A stretch of 64,000 bases of DNA from Crocodylus rhombifer (taxonomy: Eukaryota > Chordata > Crocodylia > Crocodylidae): assembly GCA_038503035.1 (NCBI GenBank), contig JAVSML010024348.1, positions 506,206 through 570,205 of the forward strand, in the 5' to 3' direction. Within the stretch, counting starts at the first letter, position 1. Every line of letters starts with the position of its first letter. Of this stretch, positions 12,201-27,200 are shown in pieces. The notes below the pieces were generated by a model. It was not told the origin of the DNA and ran no database searches. It saw only the letters and a program-made list of their open reading frames with translations. The position numbers and the translations under genes are program-made.

Positions 12201-15200
12201 GCCTGGAGTCAGAACATAACCAATCGTTAGCAAGCAAAAAATCACATAAACCATTTCTGAAAACTGGGCTCTTTCATATTAGGTACTCAATCTTTAAATC
12301 AATAATAAAGGTATTACATTCTGTACGTTCATGAGGAAAGTTGGAGAGACACTTGCAATTATTATAAAATTCAAGTTTAAAGAAAGAAAAGAAAGGAAGA
12401 AAATTGCATTTCAGATAGATCATCCATCAAGGTAAAGGCACTGCAGTGCAGTCTCTGTAAAATGTTAACATGCCACTTGAGGGGATGTGTGAAAGAAGTT
12501 GAATTAAGAGAGAAGTTGGGAAGAACAAGTCTGGCCTTTGGAGATTATTCACCAGCATTTTTCAGTTGATTTGCTTTAGTCCTGTGACCTTTTCTGGAGA
12601 CTAAACAAGTTCCAACCAAAGTGATTTAAAAAAGAATTAAAATTTAAAAGTGTTACTTCCCTTTCCCTAGCTGGTAAAAGCCATACAGTTTACACCCCAG
12701 ATAAATGGATAGCCACAGATTTTTTCAGAAATGCCTTTAAGAAAAGTATTTATCTCCTGGGGCTTTGTTACATGTTAATGTTGGGTAGCTCCCAGACTTG
12801 GCAAATTAACACATGGGGCAGCTGGGCCCAGGGGCCCCCAGATGCCTAAGTTTCTCCCCAAGTGCCTGGGGGAACTTGGGGATGTCCCTCCTTCCCCAAT
12901 GCCTGGGTACAGTATTGCCAGGAATATTATTATTCCTTAATTCTTTTTCTTTAATGAGACCCAGTTCTCATTCGCTCACTGGCCAGTTACAGTGGACAAC
13001 AGAAGCAAATAACTTATTTGCATACCGTACACTGGAAATATGCAAATATGTCATTATATTACTTTATATTCAATTTTACTTTAATTGCTCACTGTAACTT
13101 GCCAGTGAGTGAGCAAGCGAGAACTGGGTCTCACAGCCACAGATGAAACACCACAAGGGGGAAGAGGTACTCCTTCCCTACTAAAGACCAGCTCCTAGAG
13201 GGAGGAGCCCCCACAAGGGGGTTCTCAATCCTAGTCTTGCCCAACTTCCTAAAACATCTGCTCCTAGAGCTCTTAACCCCTGGATATTTTTATGTTAACA
13301 CTTTTAAGTGGCTTAAAGCACTTGTTACATGGCTCAAAATTACACCACTCCAGGGCAGGATTGTCTTCTGATTTGCATAACCCAGTCCCTGTTCCATTAG
13401 TGAGGCCACACCCAACAGACGTGCTGCTCAAGTTGAAAGTGTGCCTGCAAACTAGCACTAAGCCAATCAACATTTGTGTGGTGCACAGTGTAAAGGTTTA
13501 ACAAGACCCTTGGTGTTTATGGGAGGCTTCTCATGAAGGGAAAGACTGACTGAGTATACAGTGAGTACAGTTAAATGTGCAAATGAATGCAATAAAAAGA
13601 AATGAAAACTCTCATTCTCACTTCTTTCAGTGTCACTTTAAGGATTCCCTCTAACAAGTCAGTAAAAAAAAATTAGATGAGAATGTGACTAACTTGACAA
13701 TGTGTTTTTGATTCAACACCCCTCCCCCCCAAAGAAATGTCAGATTTTGCTCATATGACCCAAAAACCTATATGTATATTCAACATACCTTTATCCAATC
13801 TATTTTATCTACAAATCTGGCAGCAAGTTTTTCTGGATACACCGAAACAACTTCTAGGAGGCAGTACATGACTGGCAAACCTACACAATAATTAGAGAGT
13901 CAGGTTATACAAGATAAAGTTCAATGTTTACCATTATATATTTACAATAAAGATAAAAAAACAAGTAGATGATGCCTTAATCAAGCAATGTAACATACAG
14001 ATCCCAGATAACTGAGGCCATACTTAATTTGTCTCTTACAGACATCAGACAAGCAAAGTGTTAATACCAGAATGAGTATTTCCAACATGTTTTAAATAAC
14101 ACAAGTTATTTTTAACCAGTCTAATTTCCCCCCAAAATGTCACAAGTTGAATGAGAAGTTTGTTAAACAAAGGGAATAATTAGGTGACAAACATAATGAA
14201 CATGAACCAACAGCCTGAAATGCTGACCTCCCATCTATGGATACTGTTAGAGCACCCGCACCCAGGCACCCCTTCACAATGGTGCAGCACAAGGCAACAA
14301 GCCTATACCATGAATTGGGTTAGAATGGCTCGGGTTAGTTTATAACGTAAACCTGGCTGTCAATGAAGCAAAGTTCAGGGTATTGAGTATAGCTGGCCAA
14401 AGCTCAACCATAAGTTAAGAAAAGCCTTTTCTTCTTTTCTTGGCAGTGGCCTTGGGTTCCTCACCTCCAACACCAGATAACAGTTGCTGAAGGAGACCAA
14501 TATATATCTGTACGGGGTTGGTTTCTCCACTTTTTGAGGAAGATGAAGAGGAGGATATGTGATTGCCAGACATTAGATTTCTAATGTAACGTCCAATTGC
14601 TGGAGCATGGTCTTGCATGTCAGCTAGGTTCTGAGAAGTTGGCACCACGCCTGCACTGTGAGCAAGACACATTCGCAGGTACAGGACTATCTAAACAAAG
14701 AAGAGAAAAATACAGGGCTAGAGATAGCTCAAAGAGTTGCAGGAAAATTATTCTGAAGTCTGAGCAGAAGAGAAAGCAAGAGGCTGTACACAACTCAACC
14801 AAGACAATACAGTTCACTTTTTAACTAAGTTTAAGGGGAAAAGCCATGCTACTTTACTGAATATGCTCTATAATTTGTTAAAATACATTTTGGGACTACT
14901 TTCTGCAATACAAAGATCAGTCTGCAGGTGCAAACTCAACATTGACAACAGTAGTTCTGTTTATTCATAAGTCAAATTATCTACGTCAAATCCAAATAAG
15001 CATTTGAATTGGGGCAACCTGCATCTTTTTCCAAACAGCTGGGCACATATTGGACTCAAAACACAATTGCTAACAAGTGACCAGTTCTGAACTTGGACCA
15101 CTGAGCCCCAGCTTCATCACTGACATCTGCTGTCCAGCTAGCTGCTACCAAGTTGGGAGAAAAATGTCTAGGGCAGACAGCTGCATTAGGAACACTGTTG

Positions 15201-18200
15201 GAAGGAGCTGTGAGGTTTGGATGGCAGGAGTACTTCAAAGACAGGGGCAAGGCCCTCTTCATAAACAATATTCCTTGAAATAGATAGGCTAGCCAGCTAC
15301 TAACCTGCCCTGAATCTCCCTTTTTAAGGATACTGGTCGAGTCCACAGAATTCATTCAAGAAGTGAACCGAGATCTTACAAATCCCAGGTCTTACCCCCA
15401 TAACCACTGCCTCCTCATGCTTTCCCTTAAGTTAAATAACAACACATAACAAGTTTGTCACTAGTGGAGTAAAGACAGGTATTTACCTCCCCAAATGTAG
15501 CAGGATTGAAAGGCAGGACTGCAGTTCCAGTCATATATTTAGCCGGTGTTTTCATTCGGTGAGAGGCCTAAACAAACAGGTGGAAAACTTAAAATGCTGC
15601 AGCTGGCTTATTTCCTTGAAATTCTGCTACAACCACTAACTGCATTACTACCTTTGTTTCTTTAATTTAATTTAATTTCAACTGTTGTATTATACATTTT
15701 GCCTTCAAATCAAAACAAAATGCCAAGAAAATTCCCCAGGTCTAACGCTCCCAGGCTGGTAGGGAGCCAATGGTCTGACAGCTGTGGCTCTGCAGCCCCC
15801 TGCACCATCCAGGAGCTACTGACAAGCTAAAAGCTTGGAAGCAAGAGCTCTCCAACTCCCAGGTCAGCTGGTTCTTTAAGATGTCCACCTCTCAGGGAGT
15901 CCAAGAAGCTCCTGCTCCATGGAAGGCCATCGGCTGGGGAGATAGAAGACCTGGCAAGAAATCTGCCTAGTTTCAAGTGGAAATGTATCAACAAGTTCCC
16001 ATGCATTTTGTTTTGTGAATTGAGCTTGCATTGCCCTCCCCTAAATTGGCATTTTTAACTGAAAAATTTGTCAGAATTCTTTCAACCAGCTCTACACTTC
16101 ACAATGCTCCAACAAGGTACTCAAGTATTAGCTTATCAGTGTACAACACATCTCTAAGCTTGGCTTTAGCAAAATGCTAAAGAATATGTTTAACTTTAAA
16201 TGCATGCTCAAATCCCACTGAAATCAAGCATGTCACACTCATCACTAAATCTGGGCCCCAATGAATCACAGGGCTGTTAAGCAAATAACCAAGATTAATC
16301 AGTAGATGACATCCTGGAGCACCAAGCTGAATGCCAGCCTCTGAACACTAAACCTCACTCTTAGATTCCAAGATCAGGAGTTATAATGTGTGTGCATGTA
16401 CGAAGGGGAATATTTCTCATTTTTCACACTTTTGATGCAGACCCTGTCTAGGCTGAAGGACTCTCTGGATCCCTTGTGAGGTAATAAAATCATGGGAACC
16501 AAAGAAATTAAAAAAAAAAAAAAAAAAAGATGGTGAAAAAAGGGTTAGAGTTTGGTCTTTACTAAGATTTCAGTTAATAATACTTTAACGGATGGACCCC
16601 TGCAATCGTTACTATGTAAGATAGTAAAAGCCACAGTCTAAATCCTGCCTTAGTGTATCACCTGAGATGAAAGGCAGTACCTTGTCCTGAATGTAATGGA
16701 CCATTTCTGGGAACGAAGGCATCTGTTTCCCAGCACTTTCCTTTTCATTTTTCCCAGGGAATGTTCTTAGTACACGCTGTGCTTCTCCATGCACCTCTTC
16801 ACGTCTTTCAAAAGGGAAAATGAGAAACAGAAACCACTGATGTATCAGGTTACAATAAGCATGACTTAATGAAGAGCAAGAGGGAATTTTTCAGGAAGAT
16901 GGGGGCAAAAGGAAGAGATTTTAGGGAAAGAGGTTTTCCTAAGTAAAGGTGCAGCTGAAGATATTTAATAACATTTTGATTCTAGGAGGAAGATGCCATT
17001 GTGATCAACCTTCTTTATTTACTTATTGTAACATCTTTGTTCTACCCAACATTATCACCTCCTCACCATGCTACACTATCCATCTTCAACTGTTGGTCTT
17101 CCTACTTCCCTGGAAGGAGAAGCTTTGTTTTTCCTTCTCTTCCTCTCCTCCCCCTCCCCCACATTCATTTTGAGTTTCTTATCCATTGCCAACATATGTA
17201 GAACATTAATCCCTAAGCGTTTAAGTAAAGCAGCTGCTCCTGAAACAACACTAATTCAGTCCAATGAAAAACATGCTACCTGCAACTGATTCACTACATG
17301 CTAGCTGAGTAGATCAAAGTGTGAGCAGTTTGAGTTTTCCTCTTTCAGTGCACTTTAAAAAAAAAAAAGCAGCACCTAACCTCACCTTCTGCCATTTTAC
17401 ATTGTTAACTACATAAGATTATTTGTTCTCCTGTTCCTCTTTAGCTTGCTTGTGCTGCCTTTTAGCACTAAAACCCCAATAAAGTCAGAGGTACCACTCT
17501 GCAAGACTGTCATTAATGCTACAGCACCATGTCCAAACCACTGCACTGAATTATTTTATTATAGCCTAAATGTGAAAGTTGACCCTTGCTGAAACTTACG
17601 GATCTCCAGCAGCCAGCAGGAGCAAGTATCGGGAAGGGATGTGATCTGGAGGAAACACTGTGCTGGCAAATTTCACAGCCACCTGACGTACTTGGACTTC
17701 AGGCTTTAAAAAAATAAAAATAAAACAAAGGTATCACTGAAGTGGGAATTTAAATGAATATAATTATAGTTCTTTTACACAAATGTGATCAGCCTTAACA
17801 GTATCTTTATCTGGGACAATACCGTGCCTCGATTACTTAGAAAAATAAAGACTACTATCCCCAGGGCCGTCCCCAGAGGGGTGGGGGGGATGAACTGTGG
17901 CAACTGCCCTAGGCCTTGCACTTTGGGGGGTCTCGCAAAGCTGGGCAGAGAGGCTGCAGCTGCAATTTAGGTCATCTGCCCAGCCAGCAGGCTGGATTAC
18001 TCTTTGCTTGTTCCAGCCACCACCCATCCCGCCACATCCGGTATGCCAGGGCTTTTACTCCCCAATGTAAGTATGCCGTGGGACAGGGAGGGGGGGCCCC
18101 CAGGCAGGCTGCTTTGCCCCGAGCCCTGCTGGGATCGTCTCTGACTATCCTAAACTGATTTTTCCTGAAAAAGAAAAATGGGGGGGTACCCCAAAATATC

Positions 18201-18251
18201 ACATTTTTTTTCTAACATTAAGCTCAGCATGGATTATTAAATATGTGTAAT

Positions 18252-18282
<31 letters not shown>

Positions 18283-21200
18283 TTAGGACTCACAAACATT
18301 TGTCATAAAACCTCTTATCTGAGTATTTTCATACAAGCAGTTTTGAGAAGAGTAAAACAGTGCAGGACTAAAAAAAAAAACTGAACCGCAAACAGAATCA
18401 GAATAGCCAGATATGAAAAGAACTAATGGTTCAACAAATCCCATCCTCTGTGCAAGGACTGGAGAAATATGTTTTACGACCAGAGGGTTTTCATCTTAAA
18501 ATGATATTGCCTTGAGGGCCAGAATTTTAGAATGCGTGGGCAAAACGGTCTTGTATTTGCCTGCCTAATGTATATAGTTACATACAGTCACTGGAAATGC
18601 ATACACCAGCACCTCTCTAATCACAGCAACTTCACATATGGAAGTAATTTTAAAAACCCAGGCCTGGGATTTGGAGAAGTGGGGGTTTATTATTCAAGTC
18701 ACTAAACATTCTAAAGCGCTTCATTTCATTATACACAAGGCCTCTATGCAGCTCTACCAATGAGAGCATACTATGAGAGACAAGAATGTCTCTAACAAAA
18801 CATAATAATGTTAAAGATACTATCAGTGTATGCCATTTAAAAAAAAAAAGATCTCATTTTGACTCCAATATAATACCTTTATTAGATATGAAGCCACAAG
18901 AGCTTCCATAAGCGTACGCTGTGCTCCTTCTAAACTACTATATGCACCAACCATCATAGACAAGGCTTCCTGAATAGCAAGTCTGGTATCAGGCTCTTCC
19001 TGTAATACAGAAACAAGAGAATTCCATTACTCTGATGTGTATCCCTCAAAAATTTAAGTATCCTATCTAAAATATCAGCCTTTTCCCAGACCCAAATTAT
19101 CCCCTACCTTGCACAAAGCTTCAAAGAACTGCTGCACAAGAGCTATGTCCTTCGTAAAGAGCTGAGGCATTCGGCTGAAACAGAAATCACATGGTGTAAG
19201 TATATATTTTTTTAAATTTAAAAATCAAGAATGAAACCAAAGCTGTGCTCTGCTATGCGTGTCACTCTTTACTTCTTACCTCAGCCTTCATATGCACTCT
19301 AAGAAGCCTGGTTTTCACAACCAAGCAATTTTTCTAACTAAGCAATTATTCTAACTAAGAATCTCTCAGTCTGGTTCAGAAATCCAAATGTTCTATAGAG
19401 AAAGCCAATCTGATAGCCAGCTTGGAGGTCAGTTTCTGAACACATGACCTGCTGACCTTCATGCACAGTGGCACGTAAGGTGCATTTATTTCTGGCACTC
19501 TCAAAAGCAGAACAATATTTGAAGTTCCACATATGGTTTCCTGAACTACTACTGGTAACTCCTAGCTTATCAATCGGCCCCCATTCATCATTTTACACCT
19601 CTAGAGATATCACAAGCTTCTGCATGGTGTTGTGAGCTACAAACTGCCATGTGGCATGAAGCTCTCATGCTGCCAAATTAACAAATTGCTTTGGAAAAGT
19701 TATCTGACATCCCATTACTTAAAATGTGCTTCAGTTACCTGGAGAGTTTTCCAACAGCTGAATATGCCATTGACAGCAGTTTGGGGTCCTTGAATTATAA
19801 AAAACAACAGAGTCAAATCAGCAGAAAGAGCCATGAGAGAGACAACATGCAGTCACATCTATCCCTTTATTATTACACTTGTACTTTATATCCTATCCCC
19901 AAGTCTCTTAAATAGGGTTTCAGGGAACCCATGAAAACAAAATAATTAAATCCTAGAGCAAAGCATCTTGTAACTGAAGAACAGATGGATTTTATTCTTC
20001 CTGCAGAAACAGAAAATTATAAGCAATGACACAAAAGTCCAGCTCTCTGGCCTCTACTAACTGTATTTTTCAAGGGAGAAAAAGCTGATGGGATTTGGCA
20101 GCTCTGTGAAACAGTATCCAAGTGGCAGAAACCCTCTGCTGATCCCAGATATCACTTTCAAAATCAGCCAAAATTTGTAATCCATCAGTTTCAGGACCAC
20201 CAGGATAATGGTTGCTGCATTTTCTTGCATACAAACGCACAGCTTCCCCACCCAACTCCCCACCCCCCNNNNNNNNNNNNNNNNNNNNNNNNNNNNNNNN
20301 NNNNNNNNNNNNNNNNNNNNNNNNNNNNNNNNNNNNNNNNNNNNNNNNNNNNNNNNNNNNNNNNNNNNNNNNNNNNNNNNNNNNNNNNNNNNNNNNNNNN
20401 NNNNNNNNNNNNNNNNNNNNNNNNNNNNNNNNNNNNNNNNNNNNNNNNNNNNNNNNNNNNNNNNNNNNNNNNNNNNNNNNNNNNNNNNNNNNNNNNNNNN
20501 NNNNNNNNNNNNNNNNNNNNNNNNNNNNNNNNNNNNNNNNNNNNNNNNNNNNNNNNNNNNNNNNNNNNNNNNNNNNNNNNNNNNNNNNNNNNNNNNNNNN
20601 NNNNNNNNNNNNNNNNNNNNNNNNNNNNNNNNNNNNNNNNNNNNNNNNNNNNNNNNNNNNNNNNNNNNTAAATATTCCATCTATAGAATAATTATTGGTG
20701 GGTCCTCTTAAATTCAGGGCTGTCCTGGATTTGGGTAAATATGGTTCATGTAAATCTGCAGTGATCCACAAGGAGCAGAACAATGAGCAGGTTCTCTATC
20801 TGCTGCTACTCGGTTATTTACTTCAAAGATATTTTCTTCTTTCTGCATTTCCAAAAAAAAGGTGTATATTATATTCTGGGGCAGTTCTATGTGAAAAACT
20901 ACAGTGTCTTAATTCACTGCAGTGGTATGGCTCTTCCTGAATGCACTTTTGCCATACCCTTCACAAGGAAAGGTGAGACCCATACCTGCTAACACCAACT
21001 CAGATCAGTAGATCTCATTCCAGTACCCCACTGAAGTCACTATGCCAACCTGCACAAGGGGTTTGTTTTCCCCGGGTTCCTCCCATTCTCCTCATTCCTC
21101 TGCCCCTTGCCTTTTTTTTTTTTTGCTCTTCTCATCCTCTCCACTCAAATGCAAAAATTCTTTGAGATTAAAAATCTGAGCCTTAAAACAACTCTGAATG

Positions 21201-24200
21201 AAAGAGGTTGTCATTTATGAAAGCTTATGCCTCTCTGAAGCAGCTGGTCTCTACAACAGTGGCTCTCAATCAGGGTGCCGCAAAAGCTTTTCAAGGGTGC
21301 CACTGTTGCAACTGGGCAAGACTGCCCCGTGCGCCTCATGCATAGCCAGACAGACCAGGAAGGTCTGTGTTATGAGCAGGCAGGAGCCCCTAATTTTGCT
21401 AAAGCCCTTCCTGGTCCAGCATGCTCCTCCCAAAACACACAAGTGAGACAGTTCTACCTGGCTGCAGCATTGCTCGCAGCTTCGCCCCGATTAAGAACTA
21501 CTGATGTAACTTGAGGCTGCACAACAGTGGTTCTCAATGGGGGTGCAGCCAAGTTAAAAAACAGACATGCAAAGTATGATTTGAACTGATATGCCTCTTC
21601 TACAACTCTTTGTCAGCTTCTACTAGGCAAATTAAGCATGACTCTACAGCAACCTTTCAACTCACCTCTTTGTATTCATTGATCAGTTTTGTAAGACCGT
21701 TTAAAAGCATTGGGCCAAGCGGCTTTATTTTACTCTCTGGACAACTGGAATAAAAAACAAAAGAAAACAAAATTGTGTTAATGTATATTTTGCACCTCTT
21801 ATAAACCCCACTGCCAGAAATTCAGAGTCTCTACAACTGTGTTATGTAAATGGCCCACATTCGCACATCCTTTCTGTTCTGCTGGAATTGCTGCTCAACA
21901 GATAAAAAAGTATAAAATACTGCATTTTCTCAAATTAATCTTGGAAAAAGATTCTTACAGACCCATTTATAATACTTTGTCCTTTCATATTTACCAAGCA
22001 AAACTGTCTCTGTGCCAGACGTTTGAAATAATAATGCCCTTACTACCATAAACCACCAAAACGACTTACATTATACAAATATGATGCACAAACTGCAAGG
22101 ACAGAGTTCTCAGTTTTGCATTTGTATTTGCGCCAAAGAGTCCATCATACACCACCTGGCAGAAAGGAAGAGAAGATCAGATATAGTGACCATTTAATTT
22201 TTAAATATTATTTGGTCACCCTTCCTTCTCTAAGCATTGTTAATCATTAATTTAAGTTCCAACTCTTACTGAAGCCTTGAAGGAATTGGATCACACCACA
22301 TTTACCCACATTCAAGACGACTTCAGAGTTAAGATTACCACGGACAGAATCTACCATATTTACTCAAATATAAGATAACCCTGAATGTAACATGACCGCC
22401 CAATAATAAGATTCTATATATAGAAAATGTATTAATTTATTATAATTTTCCAGATATAGAATCTAATTATTGGAAATATGCCTTAAATTCCCCCTCCCAC
22501 TGCTATGGCTGAGAAACCAAATCTGGAGGGGTAGGGAGGTCAAGTAGCCATCCTGCCCTCTGTACCTCCAACTTCTTCCCCCTGCAGAACCCTCCCACCC
22601 CTTGCTGTCAGGCCCTGCTCCTCCTGAGCACACGGAAGTAAAGGGCAAATTTTAAAAAACTGACTTTTAAATAAAAACCATGCTTGTAATAATTTGCACA
22701 TAAGCAAATTATTTTGAGTACCCACAGACTTAGTTCATCCAGAATTACTGCATTTTACTTTTTTTTTTTTTAAATGCTGCAAGTTTTAGCACAGGTACTC
22801 CACAAACACACATTTAAGCAGCACTTTTGTACTTACTTATAAATAGTACAAGCTATGCATAATGTTAGTTCAAAGCCAGAAAGCTCATGATTTACTATAT
22901 AGTTCATTGGCCTGGGCCCCACCATAGTCAACAGTGTTTCAAGCCATGGTGACCCCACAGCTCAGGACTGGTCAGTATGTGTGCATACACCAGATAGCCC
23001 ACACCAAAGATACATGTGCTAGTCAGCCCCTCACTCATGACTGAAACAAAGTGTTCTTGTCACGAGTTCTAGCAGCATTTCTCAACCGGTATGCTGTGGC
23101 ATTTTGGGCTGGAGCCACGCCCCCTGCCTGCTGCTGCTGCAGACAGACGGGGGATATGGCTCCAGTCAGCGATTCAAACACTGTGCCATCCGCTTCCTGC
23201 CGCTTGCTACCCCCACCTCGCCAGTCTGCAGCATTCAGTCGTTTGCCACCCAAACCACCCCGCTGCTCCATGGCATTTGGCTGCTCGTTCGCCCCCCCAC
23301 ACCATCCTTGGTCAGTGTGCCGTGGGAGGCCATGTAAGCGTACCACAGAGTAAAAAAGGTTGGGAAACGCTACTCTAAAGACTTATATGCAGATGAGGTG
23401 CAGGGCAACCTGGTCCAGCTCTACTTCAGAGGGTGGAGACACACTAACCATACGCAACAGGCTGAAAGGGAGCAACAGACAGTAAATGTCTGGAGCCCCG
23501 TTTGGTAATGTTTGCCAGATACTTTAAGGCTGGCAAAGAAAGAGGAATCATTGAAAGTGGGAAAGAAAGGCACAGCTCAGCTGTGTGAGTGATGAATTTT
23601 TGCCCAAAATGGGCCATGTGTTTTATGGTCATGTTCAGTGTTGGCTGTATTTAATCAGTTGGTTTCTATTACTGAGCCCATGCTGCTTTTGGCAGCAGTT
23701 TAATGATTGACAAAGTATTTAATGAGGTTTCCTCGCATGTGAACGTTAAGATGAGGAGCTTTCTTCCCCATGCTGGCTGAGGGAAAGCGTTGTCTTATAT
23801 TTGAATAAATATGGTAATTATTGGAAGATCATCTTAAATTCATCCCCTCTACCACTGTAGAGGGGAAAGGAGACCTCCACCTCTTGCCCTGTCTGCCCTC
23901 CCTCACCAGCTACTTGCTCCTCCCCAGTGTCCACCCCCTACATCCCATGTGCCCCCATCACCCCAGTGCTTGCTCCTCTGCTTCAATCACTTGCTTTTCC
24001 TTTCCTCCCGGGCCACTTATCCCATATGGTGGCTCTAGTCTAGCTCCGGCCAGGGGCACAGAGCATACACTAGATCTGGCTCTGGCCCGGCCCAAGCATC
24101 AGCAACACCAGCAGCACTTGCCTTGGTCTTGGGCAGGCAGTGGCTGCAGCCTGGGTCAGGGCTAGAGCTGGAACCTTAGCAGCTCCGCCACACTCCCGCA

Positions 24201-27200
24201 CTACACAGTCTCCCCAGCACTCTCCCTCCAGCAAGAGCTGCCCCTGCCTTGGCTTCGGGCAGACAGTGCTGCCAGTTCTGGGGCCAGAGCTGTAGCAACT
24301 GCCTGCCCTAGGTCAGCATTCAAATCCAAGATGAGGGTTTTTAATTCCCCCATTCATTTCCTACCCCGCCATTCAACCTTGTCTTGGATTCAAGTAAATA
24401 TGGCAATGGTGCATGGGTTATAAATAGTGGCTTTAGAGCAAAGACAGTACCTGAATATTAGCTGGAAATGTTTCTGCAGCTTGCCTGGAACGCAGAAGAT
24501 GAGGAACGATCTTTAGTTTAACCCGGGTGCTAACTGGTTCTCGTTTCAGTTCTGGTTTCAGAACAGCTCCCTGTCAAGTAACAGACATGTTTAAGGAACA
24601 ATGTGTGTTTTGGGACCCCCATTACAAAAAGAATATGGTTATTTAAATTAGAGAGAGTCCTGCAGAGGACAACAAAAATGGTTAGAGGACTGGGGCACAT
24701 GACTTCTGAGGAGAGGCTGAGGGAGCTGGATTTATATAGTCTACAAAAGATAAGACTGAGGGGGAGATTTGACAGCAGCCTTCAACTCCCTGTCAGGGGT
24801 GTTCCAAAGAGGATGGAGCTAAACTGTTCCCAGCAGTGGCAGATGACAGAACAAGGAGCAATGGTCTCAAGTGGAAGCAAGGGAAATTTAGGTTGAATAT
24901 TAATTAGGAAAAAAAATTCCACTAGGAGGGTGATGAAGCACTGGAACAGGTTACCCAAAGAGACTGTGAACTCTCCATCCTTGGAAGTTTTTAAGACCCA
25001 TCTAGATAAAGTCTTGGCCAAGATGATCTAGTTGGGACTGGTCCTGCCTTGAACAGGGGGTTGGACTAGATGACCTCCTAAGATCCCTTCCAACCCTCAT
25101 TTTCTATGATTAATAGAACACATCTCTGAACACAGCTGCTACTAATTTGGTTAATAACCAGTGTTAATAATTTAAAACATCATACTTGAGAGAGAGAGAG
25201 AGAGAGAACACATCAATGGCAGCGGTAGCAGTCCCTTCATGCAAAGATGACAGCCTTCAAATAAATAGGAAAGATATTGATAAAGTCAGAATTGACTTAA
25301 GATGCCAGTCTAAGATCTGCAAGTTCAAATGCAGACATAGCAAATAGTTCCAGAAGAAAGGAGCGAATCCTGGTGATGTTGGGTCACAGCTCTTCCCCTC
25401 TGTCTCTCTCATCTATCCACCTCCATAGTAAGGCAAGTTTACTTGAAACAATCAATGCCTTGTACATCACAATGCCATTGGGGCTGATTCAGTGCTTCAG
25501 ACGCCCAGGTATTGATGTTAATATTGCATTTCTTCAGACTGGCTCTCAAGCTGTCCTTGAACCTCTTCTTTTGTTCACCTCTAGAGCAGCAACCATTGGC
25601 AGGTTGGGAGCACAGGACTGGTTTTGCAAGCTGGTTGTCAGGCAACCTTATGGCATGTCCTGTCCAACAAACCTGGTGCTATATAAGCGTGACTTTGATG
25701 CTGCTGGCATTTGCTTGAGCCAGAAAGCTGGCAGTTGTTTTTCTGTCCTTTCAATTGATGTGGAGGATTTTCCAAAGACATTGCTGATGGTAACATGCCA
25801 AGGCTTTCAGGTGTTTCCAGTATCTCATCCAGGTTTCACTCCTATACAAACAAGGTAGGGATGACACAGACTGGTAGATGAGAAGTTTGGTTTGGGTCCT
25901 GATGTCAGGATATCCCATCAAAATACTATTTCAGAGAGGTTTAAAGGCAGAACTGGGAAATTTTATTCAGCACTGAATACAGTCAGCTATGTTTACTTCT
26001 TCGGTAAGGTGACTACCCAGGTAAGGGAAATGCTCCAAGGACTGCTCTCTAATTGTAATATGGTAGGGAACAGTTGGTTGGTTTGGGGAAGGTTTGTAAA
26101 GCATCTTGGTTTTTGCAAAGCTGACAGTGAGTCCAGGCATTTCCAGTCAAGAATGACCTAGAGTTCTTCAACTGAGTGGGCACATGATGCAATTGTCAGC
26201 ATGTTGAAAAATCAGAAATGAAGGTATTGGTTATATCTTGCATTTGGAATGTGACTGGTTGATGTTAAAGAGATTCCCAGCCATGCAAAACTTGATGTTC
26301 GCTCCAGATGGAAGTCTAATCAGCCATAAGATGAGTAATAACTGCAATACACATGGAAAATTTTTTGTGCAATCACAAGTCCTTACTTGACTCCAATTCT
26401 AATGGAGTCATTTCCAAGCCACTGCTTAGGGCGGTTGCTGTCATGTTGTCATGAAGTCTGACAATGGCAACAGATTTTGGCAGGTATCGAAATCTCATCA
26501 GGATCTTCCACAGGGCCTCTCTGTTGATTGAATCAATGGCCTTAATCAGGTCAATGAAGGCGATGTACTGAACTCACTGTTGCTCACAGCACTTCTCCTG
26601 AAGCTATCTAGCAACAAAGATCATGTCTATTGTACCCCTGAGTGGTCTAAAAGCCACAATGGGTCTCAGGTAGAATCTCCACAGTGAGGAGAGTGACTAT
26701 TGAGGAGAATGCAGGTGAGGATCTTCCCAGTTGTGGACATGAGTGCAATGTTCTGATAATTGCTGAAATCCAATCTATTTCCATTCATGAATGTGGTTAC
26801 AATTTTGGAATCTCTCAAGACACTGGAAATCTGATCATGTTTCCAGATTTTCAGAACAACAGCATGTACTTGGTAAGAGTGCTTTTTTCCACAATGTTTA
26901 TACATTTTAGTGGGTATTCCATCAAGAACACATGCTTTATTGTTCTTCGTCTGTTCAATGCCACTCAAGGCCTCTTGAAAGAATGGTGGATCTGCAAGGT
27001 AGTCCTTAATGATATGATTCAGAATGGCTTTAATTGTACTTTTCCTGACAAATAGACCAAGGCAAATAAAATAAGAACCTTAAGCAACAGTACATCTCTG
27101 CAAACAAGGCTTACCTCCTTGGTCTTCAGTGGAATATCCCCAAGATACACTTTGTACATTTTGTTGATGATGGTGGGATTATTCCAGTCAATTAGGCTAA

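Noticed and set aside
20057..20783. Long open frames spanning the N run
   Set aside because: They are open only because N codons translate as X; there is no sequence to support them.
25373..25858. 161-codon open frame on the + strand
   Set aside because: The opposite strand carries the recognisable LINE C-terminus ([19 protein letters not shown]), so this is its antisense shadow.
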